Origin: Tropicimonas sp047971885
GTDB taxonomy: Bacteria > Pseudomonadota > Alphaproteobacteria > Rhodobacterales > Rhodobacteraceae
Length of the DNA: 64,000 nt
Assembly (NCBI RefSeq): GCF_047971885.1
Contig: NZ_JBKEAE010000023.1
Location: 1 to 64,000, forward strand
Direction: 5' to 3'
The position numbers and the translations under genes are program-made. Shown here in pieces: positions 43,220-54,135 of the stretch. Position 1 is the first letter of the stretch. Each line of letters opens with the position of its first letter. A model generated the notes under the pieces. That model searched no databases and was not told the DNA's origin. It saw only the letters and a program-made list of their open reading frames with translations.

Positions 43220-43234
43220 TTAACCGGAATTCAA
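43220..43234 (+). promoter_or_regulatory. CtrA-like box TTAA-N7-TCAA before the prepilin peptidase gene
   Basis: TTAACCGGAATTCAA differs by one base from the full CtrA consensus TTAA-N7-TTAA. It lies 67 bp before the peptidase start in a 99-bp gap, and is the best match of the tad boxes. Confidence 0.45.
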
Positions 43235-43286
43235 CCTCTGCGGGGCAGAGTGAAGGCCAAACCTGCCACCGTTTCCGGATCGCATC

Positions 43287-43784
43287 GTGATTCACCTTTC
43301 CGCAAGTGCCGCGCAGTGGTTCCTGCCGCTGGTGATTCCCGTCGCGCTCTGGGTATCATGGAGCGACCTCGCCCTTCTGAAAATTCCCAACCGGTCGGTT
43401 CTTGCACTCATCGCCGTATATGCGGTGGTCGGGCTGGCTGCACTGCCAGGCGACCAGTATCTGTGGCAATGGCTGCACCTGCCCGTGGTTCTGACGATCG
43501 GCTTTGCAATCAACCTCGGCGGACTGATGGGCGCGGGAGACGCAAAATTCGCCGCTGCCGCGGCTCCCTTCGTCGCGGCGGGCGACTTGCCCACAGCTCT
43601 GTATCTGCTGGCCGGTGTCACACTGATCGCCCTGGCCTGCCACCGCGCCGTCCGCTCCATTCCGTTGCTCCGGTCGCCCGTCGGGCACTGGCGAAGCTGG
43701 CACGGCGCAGAATTCCCGATGGGCGTTTCTCTGGGGGCAAGCCTGACGCTCTATCTGATCCTCGCCGCATTCGGCGATGGCTAG
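43287..43784 (+). CDS. Prepilin peptidase (A24 family, CpaA/TadV)
   Basis: Inner-membrane aspartyl protease that removes the leader from Flp and other prepilins. The 165-residue protein consists almost entirely of membrane helices and carries both catalytic aspartates: WSDLALLKIPN (Asp about 27) and GLMGAGDAKF (the GxGD motif). The start is GTG. It lacks the N-methyltransferase domain, as usual for CpaA/TadV. Presumably processes the flp product at the left end of the locus. Confidence 0.93.
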   Translation: MIHLSASAAQWFLPLVIPVALWVSWSDLALLKIPNRSVLALIAVYAVVGLAALPGDQYLWQWLHLPVVLTIGFAINLGGLMGAGDAKFAAAAAPFVAAGDLPTALYLLAGVTLIALACHRAVRSIPLLRSPVGHWRSWHGAEFPMGVSLGASLTLYLILAAFGDG

Positions 43785-43814
43785 GTCGGGGCAAATGCGA
43801 CAGGGACAGGTATC

Positions 43815-45125
43815 ATGAACGCTCTTGTCGGCAATCTGATGGCGCCACCCGCACCGCTGCGGATCGAGGATGTGCGGCTTCCCGTCGTCATGATGCGGGA
43901 CATCCTGCTCAAGACGATCTTCCGCAAGAATATCGAGACGGTCTCCGATCTTTCGCGCGCAATCTGCCTGCCGGTTCCGGTCGCGCAGGAACTGGTCGAT
44001 CTCGCGCGCGGGCAGAAGCTGGTCGAAGCGACCGGCACCCTGCACGCCAACTCGGGCGGCGAGATGGGGTATCAACTTACCGGGGCCGGCAAGGCCCGGG
44101 CGCTTGATGCTTTGGCGCAATCGGAGTATTTCGGCGCCATGCCGGTGCCGCTTGAAACCTACGCCGAGCAGGTGCGGCGGCAGTCGGTGCGCGATATCCC
44201 CATCTCGCGCGACGAGCTTGGCCGCGCCATGGGCCAGCTGGTGCTGCCGCAAACCCTGATGGACCAGCTTGGCCCGGCGGTATCGGCTGGACGGTCGATC
44301 CTGATGTACGGCCCGCCGGGCAACGGGAAATCCTCGATCTCTAACGGTATTCGCGACGCGATGGGCGACCGTATCTTCATCCCCCGGGCGATCGAATATG
44401 CCGGACAGGTCATCACGGTCTACGATCCGATCATCCATAGTGCCGCCGAGGAAACGCCCGACGACCCGACCGCGCTGCGCCGCTCGGCCAACCGCTTTGA
44501 CAATCGCTACGTGTGCTGCGACCGCCCGACCGTGGTCACGGGAGGCGAGCTGTCGCTCGAAATGCTCGATCTCGTCTACAATCCGACCGCCCGCACCTAT
44601 CAGGCGCCGCTGCAACTGAAATCGAACGGGGGCATTTTCATCGTCGACGACCTCGGCCGTCAGAAGGAATCACCGCAGGCGCTGGTCAACCGCTGGATCG
44701 TGCCGCTTGAGGAAAACCGCGACATCCTCGCCCTCCAGTCGGGCGAGAAGTTCGAGGTGCCGTTCGACACGCTGGTCATTTTCTCGACCAACTTTCACCC
44801 CAACGAGATTTTCGACAAGGCGGCGCTGCGCCGGATTTTCTTCAAGATCCGGATCGACGGGCCAACGCAGGAGGACTTCCTGAAGATCTTTGCGCTGGTG
44901 GCGAAAAAGCGGAACATGCCGCTCGACCGGCCGGCGCTGGATTACCTGCTGGAGAAAAAATATCCCGATATCGAAAACGTCTATGCCAATTATCAGCCGA
45001 TCTTCCTGATCGATCAGATGATCTCGATCTGCCGTTTCGAGGGCATTCCCAACCAGATGCGCCCCGACCTGATCGACCGCGCATGGGAAAACATGTTCGT
45101 AAGCGCGGCGCATATCGACCACTGA
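43815..45125 (+). CDS. AAA+ ATPase with N-terminal winged-helix-like domain, tad-linked
   Basis: A 436-residue cytoplasmic protein. Residues about 20-105 look like a winged-helix module (RKNIETVSDLSRAICLPVPVAQELVDLA); the AAA+ core follows, with Walker A GPPGNGKS (166-173), Walker B IFIVDDL (274-280), sensor 1 IFSTN (322-326) and a paired arginine ALRRIFFKI (arginine finger, about 339-340). A cysteine pair (VCCDRP) lies between Walker A and B. It follows the prepilin peptidase by 30 bp and closes the locus. I have seen this kind of ATPase annotated only as ATPase in related genomes. Function is not known to me; a regulatory or chaperone role in pilus biogenesis is inference. Confidence 0.85.
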   Translation: MNALVGNLMAPPAPLRIEDVRLPVVMMRDILLKTIFRKNIETVSDLSRAICLPVPVAQELVDLARGQKLVEATGTLHANSGGEMGYQLTGAGKARALDALAQSEYFGAMPVPLETYAEQVRRQSVRDIPISRDELGRAMGQLVLPQTLMDQLGPAVSAGRSILMYGPPGNGKSSISNGIRDAMGDRIFIPRAIEYAGQVITVYDPIIHSAAEETPDDPTALRRSANRFDNRYVCCDRPTVVTGGELSLEMLDLVYNPTARTYQAPLQLKSNGGIFIVDDLGRQKESPQALVNRWIVPLEENRDILALQSGEKFEVPFDTLVIFSTNFHPNEIFDKAALRRIFFKIRIDGPTQEDFLKIFALVAKKRNMPLDRPALDYLLEKKYPDIENVYANYQPIFLIDQMISICRFEGIPNQMRPDLIDRAWENMFVSAAHIDH

Positions 45126-45177
45126 AAGCGCCCCCTTTCGTCTGTTCATGGCCTGTTCTCGGGCCTAAATTCGGCGC

Positions 45178-47601
45178 ATGACCCTGGCCGACCGCCCCTC
45201 CACCGCCCTTCCGCCGGTTTTTGCCGACTGGTTTGCCGCGCGCGGCTGGTCGATTCACCCCCATCAGCAAGCCATGCTCGACCGGAGCGCTGCGCCGGCG
45301 TTGCTGCTGATCGCCCCGACCGGCGGCGGCAAAACGCTGGCGGGGTTTCTGCCCAGCCTTGTCGAACTGGCGGGCGGGGCGCACACGGGCCTGCACACGC
45401 TCTATATCTCGCCGCTCAAGGCGCTTGCGGCCGATATCGGGCGCAATCTTGCCGCTCCCATAGCCGGGATGGGCTTGTCGGTCCGGGTCGAGGACCGTAC
45501 CGGCGATACCCCGGCCTCGCGCAGGAAACGCCAGCGCGCCGACCCGCCGCATATCCTGCTGACCACACCCGAATCGCTGGCGTTGCTGACCTCGTACCCC
45601 GACGCGCCGCGCATGTTCGCCGGGCTGTCGCGCATCATCGTCGACGAGATTCATGCGCTTGCCGAATCGAAACGCGGCGATCAGCTGATGCTGTCGCTCG
45701 CCCGGCTGGCCCGGCTCGCACCCGGTTTGCGCCGGGTCGGATTGTCGGCAACCGTCGACGATCCGGCCGCGATCGGGCGGCTGATGGCCCAGGCTTCCCG
45801 GCCGGTCGAAATCCTGCAGGCCGACCCGGGCCCGGCACCGGACATCGGCATGCTTGCGACCGGCCGCCCGCCGCCATGGGCGGGGGGCGGTGCCGTTCAC
45901 GCCATACCGGCCGTGCTCGAACAGGTGCGCGCCCACCGGACGACGCTGATCTTCCACAACACGCGCGCGCAGGCCGAGATCTTCTTTCACCACCTGTGGC
46001 TTGCCAATGACGATGCGCTGCCCATCGGCATCCACCACGGCTCGCTCTCGCGCGAACAGCGCACCCGGGTCGAAGCCGCGATGGTCGCCGGAAAACTGCG
46101 CGCCGTTGTCTGCACCGGATCGCTCGATCTGGGCATAGACTGGGGCGATGTCGACCTGGTGATTCAGGTCGGCGCGCCCAAGAACGTCAAGCGGCTGGTG
46201 CAGCGTATCGGCCGTGCCAATCATCGCTACAACGCCCCGTCCAGGGCACTGCTGGTTCCGGCAAACCGCTTCGAGGTCGTTGAATGCCAGGCCGCGCTCG
46301 AGGCGGTGCGGGCGGGCGAGCTCGACGGGGCACCGCGTGGGCCGGGGCCGCTCGATGTGCTCTGCCAGCACATCCTGATCGCCGCCTGCGCCGGGCCGTT
46401 CGACGCCGATGAACTGTTCACCGAGATGTCCGGCGCCGGGCCCTATTCCGGGTTGAGCCGCGCCGATTTCGACGCCTGCCTAGATTTCTGCGCCACCGGC
46501 GGCTACGCGCTGCGCGCCTATGACCGCTGGCGGCGGCTTCAGCGGCGCGCCGACGGGCTGTGGCAGTTGCGCGACCCGCGCTCGGCACAGCGGATCCGGA
46601 TGAATGTCGGGACCATTCAGGACAGCGATACGCTCAAGGTCCGGTATCGCGGCCAGGGCCAGCCGCTGGGCGAGGTCGAAGAAGCATTCGCCGCCTCGCT
46701 CACCCCCGGCGATACCTTTCTGATCGGTGGCAGGGTCGTGCGCTACGAGGGCCTGCGCGAGATGACGGTCGAGGTCAGCCGGACCGCAGCCCGCAAGCCC
46801 AGGGTCGCCGTGTTCAGCGGCACCAGGTTTGCTAGTTCCACCCGGCTGATGGACCGCATTCTGACCATGCTGGCGGCGCCGGACTGGTCCGCCCTGCCCG
46901 CCCATACGCGCGACTGGCTCAGGCTCCAGCGCGAGGTGTCGGCGCTGCCCTCGCGCGAGCGGCTCCTGATCGAGAGCTTCCCGCACGAGGGGCAGGAGCA
47001 TGCCTGCGTCTACGGTTTCGCCGGACGGAACGCCCAGCAGACGCTTGGCCTGCTGCTGACACGGCGGATGGAGGACGCAGGGCTGCAGCCGCTGGGCTTT
47101 GTCGCCACCGATTATGCCACCCTGATCTGGGGGCTCGAGCCGCTGCGCGACGCGGCACCGCTTTTTCGCCGCGAGACGCTGCTCGCCGGGCTGGAGAACT
47201 GGCTGGCCGAAAACGCGGTGATGAAACGAACCTTCCGCGCCTCGGCCACCATTGCCGGGCTGATCGAGCGCAATTCTGCCGGAACGCGCAAATCCGGACG
47301 GCAGGCGACGTTTTCGTCCGACATACTGTACGACACGCTGCTGAAATACGACCCCGACCACTTGCTGATGCAGATCACGCGCGAGGAGGCGCGGCGCGGT
47401 CTGGTCGATTTCGGCCGTATCGAGGAGATGATCGCGCGCGTCGAGGGGCGGATCGACCTGCTGCGGCTCGACCGGGTAACGCCCTTTGCCGCGCCGATTC
47501 TGCTCGAGGTCGGCAAGGTTCCGATTGCCGGACAGGCGCGCGAGCGGCTGATCGCCGAGGAGGCCGCACGCCTGATGGCCGAAGCCGGCCTGTCGGAATA
47601 G
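45178..47601 (+). CDS. Lhr-type DEAD/DEAH helicase (ligase-associated)
   Basis: An 807-residue superfamily 2 DNA helicase of the Lhr family, short form usually found with an ATP-dependent DNA ligase, an MBL exonuclease and PdeM in a DNA repair cassette. It has Walker A APTGGGKT (46-53), the DEIH box in VDEIHALAESKRGDQ, LSATV, and motif VI-like QRIGRANHR, followed by the Lhr winged-helix and C-terminal domains. The ligase and exonuclease genes are not here; only PdeM follows. ATG 45178 lies 52 bp after the ATPase gene. Confidence 0.93.
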   Translation: MTLADRPSTALPPVFADWFAARGWSIHPHQQAMLDRSAAPALLLIAPTGGGKTLAGFLPSLVELAGGAHTGLHTLYISPLKALAADIGRNLAAPIAGMGLSVRVEDRTGDTPASRRKRQRADPPHILLTTPESLALLTSYPDAPRMFAGLSRIIVDEIHALAESKRGDQLMLSLARLARLAPGLRRVGLSATVDDPAAIGRLMAQASRPVEILQADPGPAPDIGMLATGRPPPWAGGGAVHAIPAVLEQVRAHRTTLIFHNTRAQAEIFFHHLWLANDDALPIGIHHGSLSREQRTRVEAAMVAGKLRAVVCTGSLDLGIDWGDVDLVIQVGAPKNVKRLVQRIGRANHRYNAPSRALLVPANRFEVVECQAALEAVRAGELDGAPRGPGPLDVLCQHILIAACAGPFDADELFTEMSGAGPYSGLSRADFDACLDFCATGGYALRAYDRWRRLQRRADGLWQLRDPRSAQRIRMNVGTIQDSDTLKVRYRGQGQPLGEVEEAFAASLTPGDTFLIGGRVVRYEGLREMTVEVSRTAARKPRVAVFSGTRFASSTRLMDRILTMLAAPDWSALPAHTRDWLRLQREVSALPSRERLLIESFPHEGQEHACVYGFAGRNAQQTLGLLLTRRMEDAGLQPLGFVATDYATLIWGLEPLRDAAPLFRRETLLAGLENWLAENAVMKRTFRASATIAGLIERNSAGTRKSGRQATFSSDILYDTLLKYDPDHLLMQITREEARRGLVDFGRIEEMIARVEGRIDLLRLDRVTPFAAPILLEVGKVPIAGQARERLIAEEAARLMAEAGLSE

Positions 47602-47641
47602 CCCCTTGCATCCGGCTCGGTCCCGGGCAAAGGAACAACCC

Positions 47642-48322
47642 ATGAACACATATCCCTTCCGACTCGCCGGCGCCGATCTTGCCGCGTTGCCGTCGGGCGC
47701 CATGTGGTGGCCCGGCGAACGGCTGCTCTGCGTGGCGGATCTGCATCTGGGCAAATCGGAACGGATGGCCCGCCGGGGCGGCGGCCTGCTGCCGCCTTAC
47801 GACGGCACCGAAACGCTGGGCCGGCTCGACGCGGCCATCGCTGCCACCCGGCCCGAAACCGTAATCTGCCTTGGCGACAGTTTCGACGATCTTGCCGCCT
47901 CGGCCTGCCTGCCAGAGGCGCAGGATCTGTGGCTGACCCGGATGATGGCCGGGCTGCGCTGGATCTGGATCGAGGGAAACCACGATCCCGGCCCGCTGGA
48001 TCATGGCGGCGAACATCGGCGCGAATACCGCCGGCAAGGGCTGGTCTTCCGTCACATCGCCGAGACTGGCCCCCAGTCGGGCGAGGTTTCGGGGCATTTT
48101 CACCCCAAGGCGACGCTGCGCGGCCGGGGGGCGGCGATCCGGCGCGCCTGTTTCCTGACCGATGGCCGGCGGCTGATCCTGCCCGCCTTTGGCGCCTATA
48201 CCGGCGGTATGGACTGCACCGCGCCCGAACTTGCGTCCCTGATGGACGCGCAGGCGCACGCCATCCTGACCGGGCCGACGCCGGTCAGCTTTCCCGTAGC
48301 GGCCGGCCGTACCCGCCGCTAG
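47642..48322 (+). CDS. pdeM: Ligase-associated metallophosphoesterase/endonuclease PdeM
   Basis: A 226-residue metallophosphoesterase whose motifs are complete: VADLHLGKSE, CLGDSFDDL, EGNHDPG and GHFHPKA, with the C-terminal GAYTGGMDC typical of PdeM. PdeM proteins are Mn-dependent nucleases of the ligase-associated repair set. ATG 47642 is 40 bp after the helicase stop; the open frame upstream to 47606 has no suitable ribosome binding site. Confidence 0.93.
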   Translation: MNTYPFRLAGADLAALPSGAMWWPGERLLCVADLHLGKSERMARRGGGLLPPYDGTETLGRLDAAIAATRPETVICLGDSFDDLAASACLPEAQDLWLTRMMAGLRWIWIEGNHDPGPLDHGGEHRREYRRQGLVFRHIAETGPQSGEVSGHFHPKATLRGRGAAIRRACFLTDGRRLILPAFGAYTGGMDCTAPELASLMDAQAHAILTGPTPVSFPVAAGRTRR

Positions 48323-48340
48323 ACGCCCGCCGCCGCCCGG

Positions 48341-49234
48341 TCAGGCCGACAGGCCCCTGGGTTCCGGCAGGCCGTTGGCGCGGCAGCAGGCAGTGACGGT
48401 ATTGGCCAGAAGACAGGCGATGGTCATCGGGCCGACGCCGCCGGGAACCGGTGTGATGGCGGAGGCAACCTCCCGGGCGCTTTCGAAATCCACATCCCCC
48501 ACCAGTCGGGTCTTGCCGTCTTGCGCCGGAATGCGGTTGATACCGACATCGATCACCGTCGCGCCGCGCCTGATCCAGTCGCCCTTGATCATCTTCGGCT
48601 GGCCGACGGCGGCGATCACGATATCGGCGCGCCGCACCACCTCGGGCAGATCGCGGGTGCGCGAATGGGCGACGGTCACGGTGCAATGCTCGCGCAGCAG
48701 AAGCTGTACCATCGGCTTGCCGACGATGTTCGAGCGGCCCACCACCACCGCTTCGAGCCCGGAAAGCGAGCCCAGTTCCTCGCGCAGCAGCATCAGACAG
48801 CCCAGCGGCGTGCACGGCACAAGGCACTTCTGGCCAGTCGCCAGCAGCCCGACATTGAGGATGTTGAACCCGTCCACATCCTTGGCCGGATCGATGGAAT
48901 TGATCACGAGATCGGTATCGATATGCCCGGGCAACGGCAACTGGACAAGGATTCCATGTACCTGCGGATCGGCGTTGAGGCTTTGGACCAATACCAGCAG
49001 ATCCTCCTGCGGAGTATCGGCGGGCAGCCGGTGCTCGATCGACAGCATTCCGGCCTCGCGCGTCTGCCTGCCCTTGTTGCGAACGTAGACCTCGCTTGCC
49101 GGATCCTCGCCCACCAGAACCACAGCAAGCCCCGGGGTGATGCCGTGTTCGGCATCGAGCCGGGCCACTTCGGTTCCGACTCTGGCGCGCAGATGCGCCG
49201 CAAAGGCCTTGCCGTCGATGATCCGGGCCGTCAT
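48341..49234 (-). CDS. folD: Bifunctional methylene-THF dehydrogenase/methenyl-THF cyclohydrolase
   Basis: Interconverts 5,10-methylene-THF and 10-formyl-THF, linking serine-derived one-carbon units to purine and formyl-Met-tRNA synthesis. The 297-residue protein has the catalytic YVRNKGRQTREAGM (Lys about 56), QLPLPGHIDTDLVINSIDPAKDVDGF and the NADP loop VVGRSNIVGKP, with a C-terminal PGGVGPMTIACLL. Upstream, in the same direction, are chorismate mutase and formate-THF ligase, which makes 10-formyl-THF directly. Confidence 0.97.
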   Translation of the reverse strand: MTARIIDGKAFAAHLRARVGTEVARLDAEHGITPGLAVVLVGEDPASEVYVRNKGRQTREAGMLSIEHRLPADTPQEDLLVLVQSLNADPQVHGILVQLPLPGHIDTDLVINSIDPAKDVDGFNILNVGLLATGQKCLVPCTPLGCLMLLREELGSLSGLEAVVVGRSNIVGKPMVQLLLREHCTVTVAHSRTRDLPEVVRRADIVIAAVGQPKMIKGDWIRRGATVIDVGINRIPAQDGKTRLVGDVDFESAREVASAITPVPGGVGPMTIACLLANTVTACCRANGLPEPRGLSA

Positions 49235-49280
49235 GCCTGCTGCTCCTTCTTTCCGTTTCCGCTCTTGCGCCCCGGCCGTT

Positions 49281-49589
49281 TCAGGCCGGGCCTTCGCCCA
49301 GTATCGCCTCTTCGCGGCGGATCGACCAGTCGATCAACTGTCGCCACAGGGTCTCGGCCAGATCGCGGTCCAGCCCGGCCTCGCCCGCCGCCCGCCGAAC
49401 GTTGGCCACCACCTCCTCCACCCGCGCTTCGATCCGCGCCGGCAGCCCCGCGCCAAGCTTCAGTTCCGCCGCGCGGTCGATATAGCGTGCCCGTTCGGCC
49501 AGTGCCGCCACCAGCTGCCGGTCCAGATCGTCGATCTGCAGGCGCAGCACGGCCATCGACGGGCAATCCTCGGGGCGAATGCGTGGCAT
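49281..49589 (-). CDS. Chorismate mutase (AroQ type)
   Basis: A 102-residue all-helical enzyme converting chorismate to prephenate (or acting as isochorismate-pyruvate lyase, PchB). It has the AroQ N-helix LRLQIDDLDRQLVAALAERAR, a lysine in RAAELKLGAG and the C-terminal helix with WRQLIDWSIRREE. ATG 49589 gives the family length; the frame extends further without support. Placed between two one-carbon folate genes, a position I have seen in related genomes but whose logic is unclear. Confidence 0.88.
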   Translation of the reverse strand: MPRIRPEDCPSMAVLRLQIDDLDRQLVAALAERARYIDRAAELKLGAGLPARIEARVEEVVANVRRAAGEAGLDRDLAETLWRQLIDWSIRREEAILGEGPA

Positions 49590-49640
49590 GCGGGACTCCT
49601 GCGGCCTTCCATGAGGCCGCAGACATATACCCCTCACCGG

Positions 49641-51317
49641 TCAGAACAACCCCTCGATTTCGCCGGCGTCGTTGAGCCCGATGGTCTCGGCCGAGGGCAC
49701 GCGCGGCAGGCCGGGCATGGTCATGATCTCGCCGCAGATCACCACGATGAAGCCCGCACCGGCCGCCAGCCGCACCTCGCGGACCGGAACCCCGTGACCG
49801 CTCGGCGCGCCGCGCAGGTTGGGGTCGGTCGAAAACGAATATTGCGTCTTGGCCATGCAGATCGGCAACCTGCCGTAGCCCTGGCTTTCCCACTGGTGAA
49901 GCTGGTTGCGAATGCTCTTGTCGGCCAGAACGCCGCTGGCGTGATAGATTCGCTTGGCGATGGTTTCGATCTTGGCGAACAGGGGCATGTCGTCATCGTA
50001 GAGCGGCGCGAATTGCGAAACCCCGCTGTCGGCAATCCTGGCCACACGCTCGGCCAGGTCGACAATCCCCGCCGATCCCTCGGCCCAGTGCGTGCAGACA
50101 AACGCCTCGGAGCCGTGTTCCGCGACATATGCCCTGACCACCCCGATCTCGGTGTCGGTGTCGGAAACGAAATGGTTGATCGCGACAACGACCGGCACGC
50201 CAAAGCTCTTCAGGTTGGCGATGTGCCGTCCGAGGTTGGGGCAGCCGGCCAGGACGGCCTCGACATTCTCCTTTCCCAGATCGGCCTTGGCCACGCCGCC
50301 GTTCGACTTGAGCGCGCGGATCGTGGCGACGATCACCACCGCATCGGGCGCCAGCCCGGCCTTGCGGCACTTGATGTTCATGAACTTCTCGGCCCCGAGA
50401 TCGGCACCGAACCCCGCTTCGGTCACCACGTAATCGGCCAGTCTCAGCGCTGTTCTGGTGGCTATCACCGAGTTGCAACCATGGGCGATATTGGCAAAGG
50501 GCCCGCCGTGCACGAAGGCCGGGTTGTTTTCCAGCGTCTGCACCAGATTCGGCTGCATCGCGTCCTTCAGCAGAACGGTCATCGCACCGTCGGCCTTCAG
50601 GTCGCGGCAGAAGATCGGGCTGCGGTCGCGGCGATAGGCGACGATGATATCGCCCAGGCGCTGTTGCAGGTCTTCGAGACCGCTCGCCAGGCAGAGGCAG
50701 GCCATCACCTCGGAGGCGACCGTGATGTCGAAGCCCGTCTGGCGCGGAAAGCCGTTGGCGACGCCGCCCAGCGAGGTGACGATGTCGCGCAGCGCGCGGT
50801 CGTTCATGTCGACCACCCTGCGCCAGCTTACCCGGCGTTCGTCGATGCCCAGTTCGTTGCCCCAGTAGATGTGGTTGTCGATCATCGCCGAAAGCAGGTT
50901 GTGGGCGCTGGTAATGGCGTGGAAATCGCCGGTGAAGTGAAGGTTCATGTCCTCCATCGGCACGACCTGCGCATAGCCGCCGCCGGCCGCCCCGCCCTTC
51001 ATGCCGAAACAGGGTCCGAGCGAGGCCTCGCGGATGCAGATCGCGGCCTTGCGGCCGATCCGGTTCAGCCCGTCGCCAAGCCCCACCGTGGTTGTCGTCT
51101 TGCCCTCGCCCGCCGGGGTCGGGTTGATCGCGGTCACCAGGATCAGCTTGCCATAGGGACGATCCGCCAGGCCGTCGATGAACTGCTGGTCGACCTTTGC
51201 CTTGTCGTGACCATAGGGCAGCAGATGCCCGGCAGGAATGCCGAGCATCTCGCCTATTTCCTGGATCGGTTTCTTTTTCGCTTCCCGCGCGATCTCGATA
51301 TCCGATTTGTGGGCCAT
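49641..51317 (-). CDS. fhs: Formate--tetrahydrofolate ligase
   Basis: ATP-dependent synthesis of 10-formyl-THF from formate and THF. The 558-residue protein has the P-loop TPAGEGKT (67-74), TVGLGDGLNRIGRKA, EASLGPCFGMKGGAAGGG and a C-terminal GAGFIVVICGEIMTMPGLP, all family signatures. Together with folD downstream it provides formate assimilation or disposal; it may also help balance one-carbon units from oxidative demethylation (family knowledge). Confidence 0.97.
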   Translation of the reverse strand: MAHKSDIEIAREAKKKPIQEIGEMLGIPAGHLLPYGHDKAKVDQQFIDGLADRPYGKLILVTAINPTPAGEGKTTTTVGLGDGLNRIGRKAAICIREASLGPCFGMKGGAAGGGYAQVVPMEDMNLHFTGDFHAITSAHNLLSAMIDNHIYWGNELGIDERRVSWRRVVDMNDRALRDIVTSLGGVANGFPRQTGFDITVASEVMACLCLASGLEDLQQRLGDIIVAYRRDRSPIFCRDLKADGAMTVLLKDAMQPNLVQTLENNPAFVHGGPFANIAHGCNSVIATRTALRLADYVVTEAGFGADLGAEKFMNIKCRKAGLAPDAVVIVATIRALKSNGGVAKADLGKENVEAVLAGCPNLGRHIANLKSFGVPVVVAINHFVSDTDTEIGVVRAYVAEHGSEAFVCTHWAEGSAGIVDLAERVARIADSGVSQFAPLYDDDMPLFAKIETIAKRIYHASGVLADKSIRNQLHQWESQGYGRLPICMAKTQYSFSTDPNLRGAPSGHGVPVREVRLAAGAGFIVVICGEIMTMPGLPRVPSAETIGLNDAGEIEGLF

Positions 51318-51430
51318 GAGTTCCTCCCTTGAACGGCGACGGTAGTTGTATTGCGTTCCGGATACAGGTTGTAACGCCGGAACAGGGCGGCGTTTCCGAC
51401 ATTTCCAATACCGGGGGCGGCGCCGGCCGG

Positions 51431-52215
51431 TCAGTTTGCCGTAACAACCAGAAACAGGCGCCGGAACGGGAACAGCACCGACCCGTCCGGCTGCGCCGGA
51501 TATTGTTCGTCAAGGCTCGCGTCATAGGCGGCGAGGAACATCCCCGCCTCGCTCGCTGACAATCTGTCGAGGATCGGCCGCGCCGCGGTCGAGCGGGTGA
51601 AGGCGCGCACCGGATGCCCCTCGTCGGTTGCGGCAAGCCGCTGGTAATAGACCGTCTCCCAGACGATGGCCTCGCCCATCGGCGCCAGCAGGGTGAAATA
51701 GGCCTCGGGCGGGGCGACGGGTGGCCGCCAGTCCGACCAGTCGAACCTGTCGGGAAACAGCGCCGCCGCCAGCTTCCGCAACAGGCTGTGCGACGGGGCC
51801 TCGAACTGGCGCGGCATCTGCACCGCCAGCGTACCACCGGGTGCGAGAAAGCCCATCAGGCGCGGGAAAAGCAGGTCGTGGCGCCCGAGCCAGTGCAGCG
51901 CCGCGTTGGAGAAGATCAGCGCCGGCGGCTCCGCCGGTCGCCATGCCGCGATATCGGCTTCGGTCAGCGTATCGTATCCGCCCCCCTCGCGTGCCGCATC
52001 GAGCATGGCCGGTGAGGAATCGATGCCTGTCAGCGACCTTGCCGGGAAACGGGCGGCCATCGCCCCGGCGATCGCTCCGCTGCCACAGCCCAGATCGGCA
52101 ATGCCGCCGGTGGGCAAATCCGGCACGGCGCTCAGCAGATCGAGCGCCGGGCGCAAACGCAAACCCCGGAACCTGAGATAGGCCCCGGGGTTCCAGTCGT
52201 TCGCCGGGGTCGCGC

Positions 52216-52219
<4 letters not shown>
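51431..52219 (-). CDS. tam: Trans-aconitate 2-methyltransferase
   Basis: SAM-dependent enzyme that methylates trans-aconitate, a damage product inhibiting the TCA cycle. The 262-residue protein begins NDWNPGAYLRFRGLRLRPALDLL, as Tam does, and has the SAM motif GGIADLGCGSGAI and IFSNAALHWLGRH. The start is GTG, overlapping the ftsH stop by 4 bases (GTGA), so it is read through from ftsH. Other class I methyltransferases cannot be fully excluded, but the N-terminus is characteristic. Confidence 0.9.

Positions 52220-54135
<1,916 letters not shown>

Noticed and set aside
33246..45125. tad locus as a recently acquired genomic island
   Set aside because: No integrase, tRNA border or flanking repeats, and base composition and codon use look like the rest of the window.
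49137..51332. 731-codon plus-strand frame
   Set aside because: Antisense to fhs and neighbours, which are certain genes.
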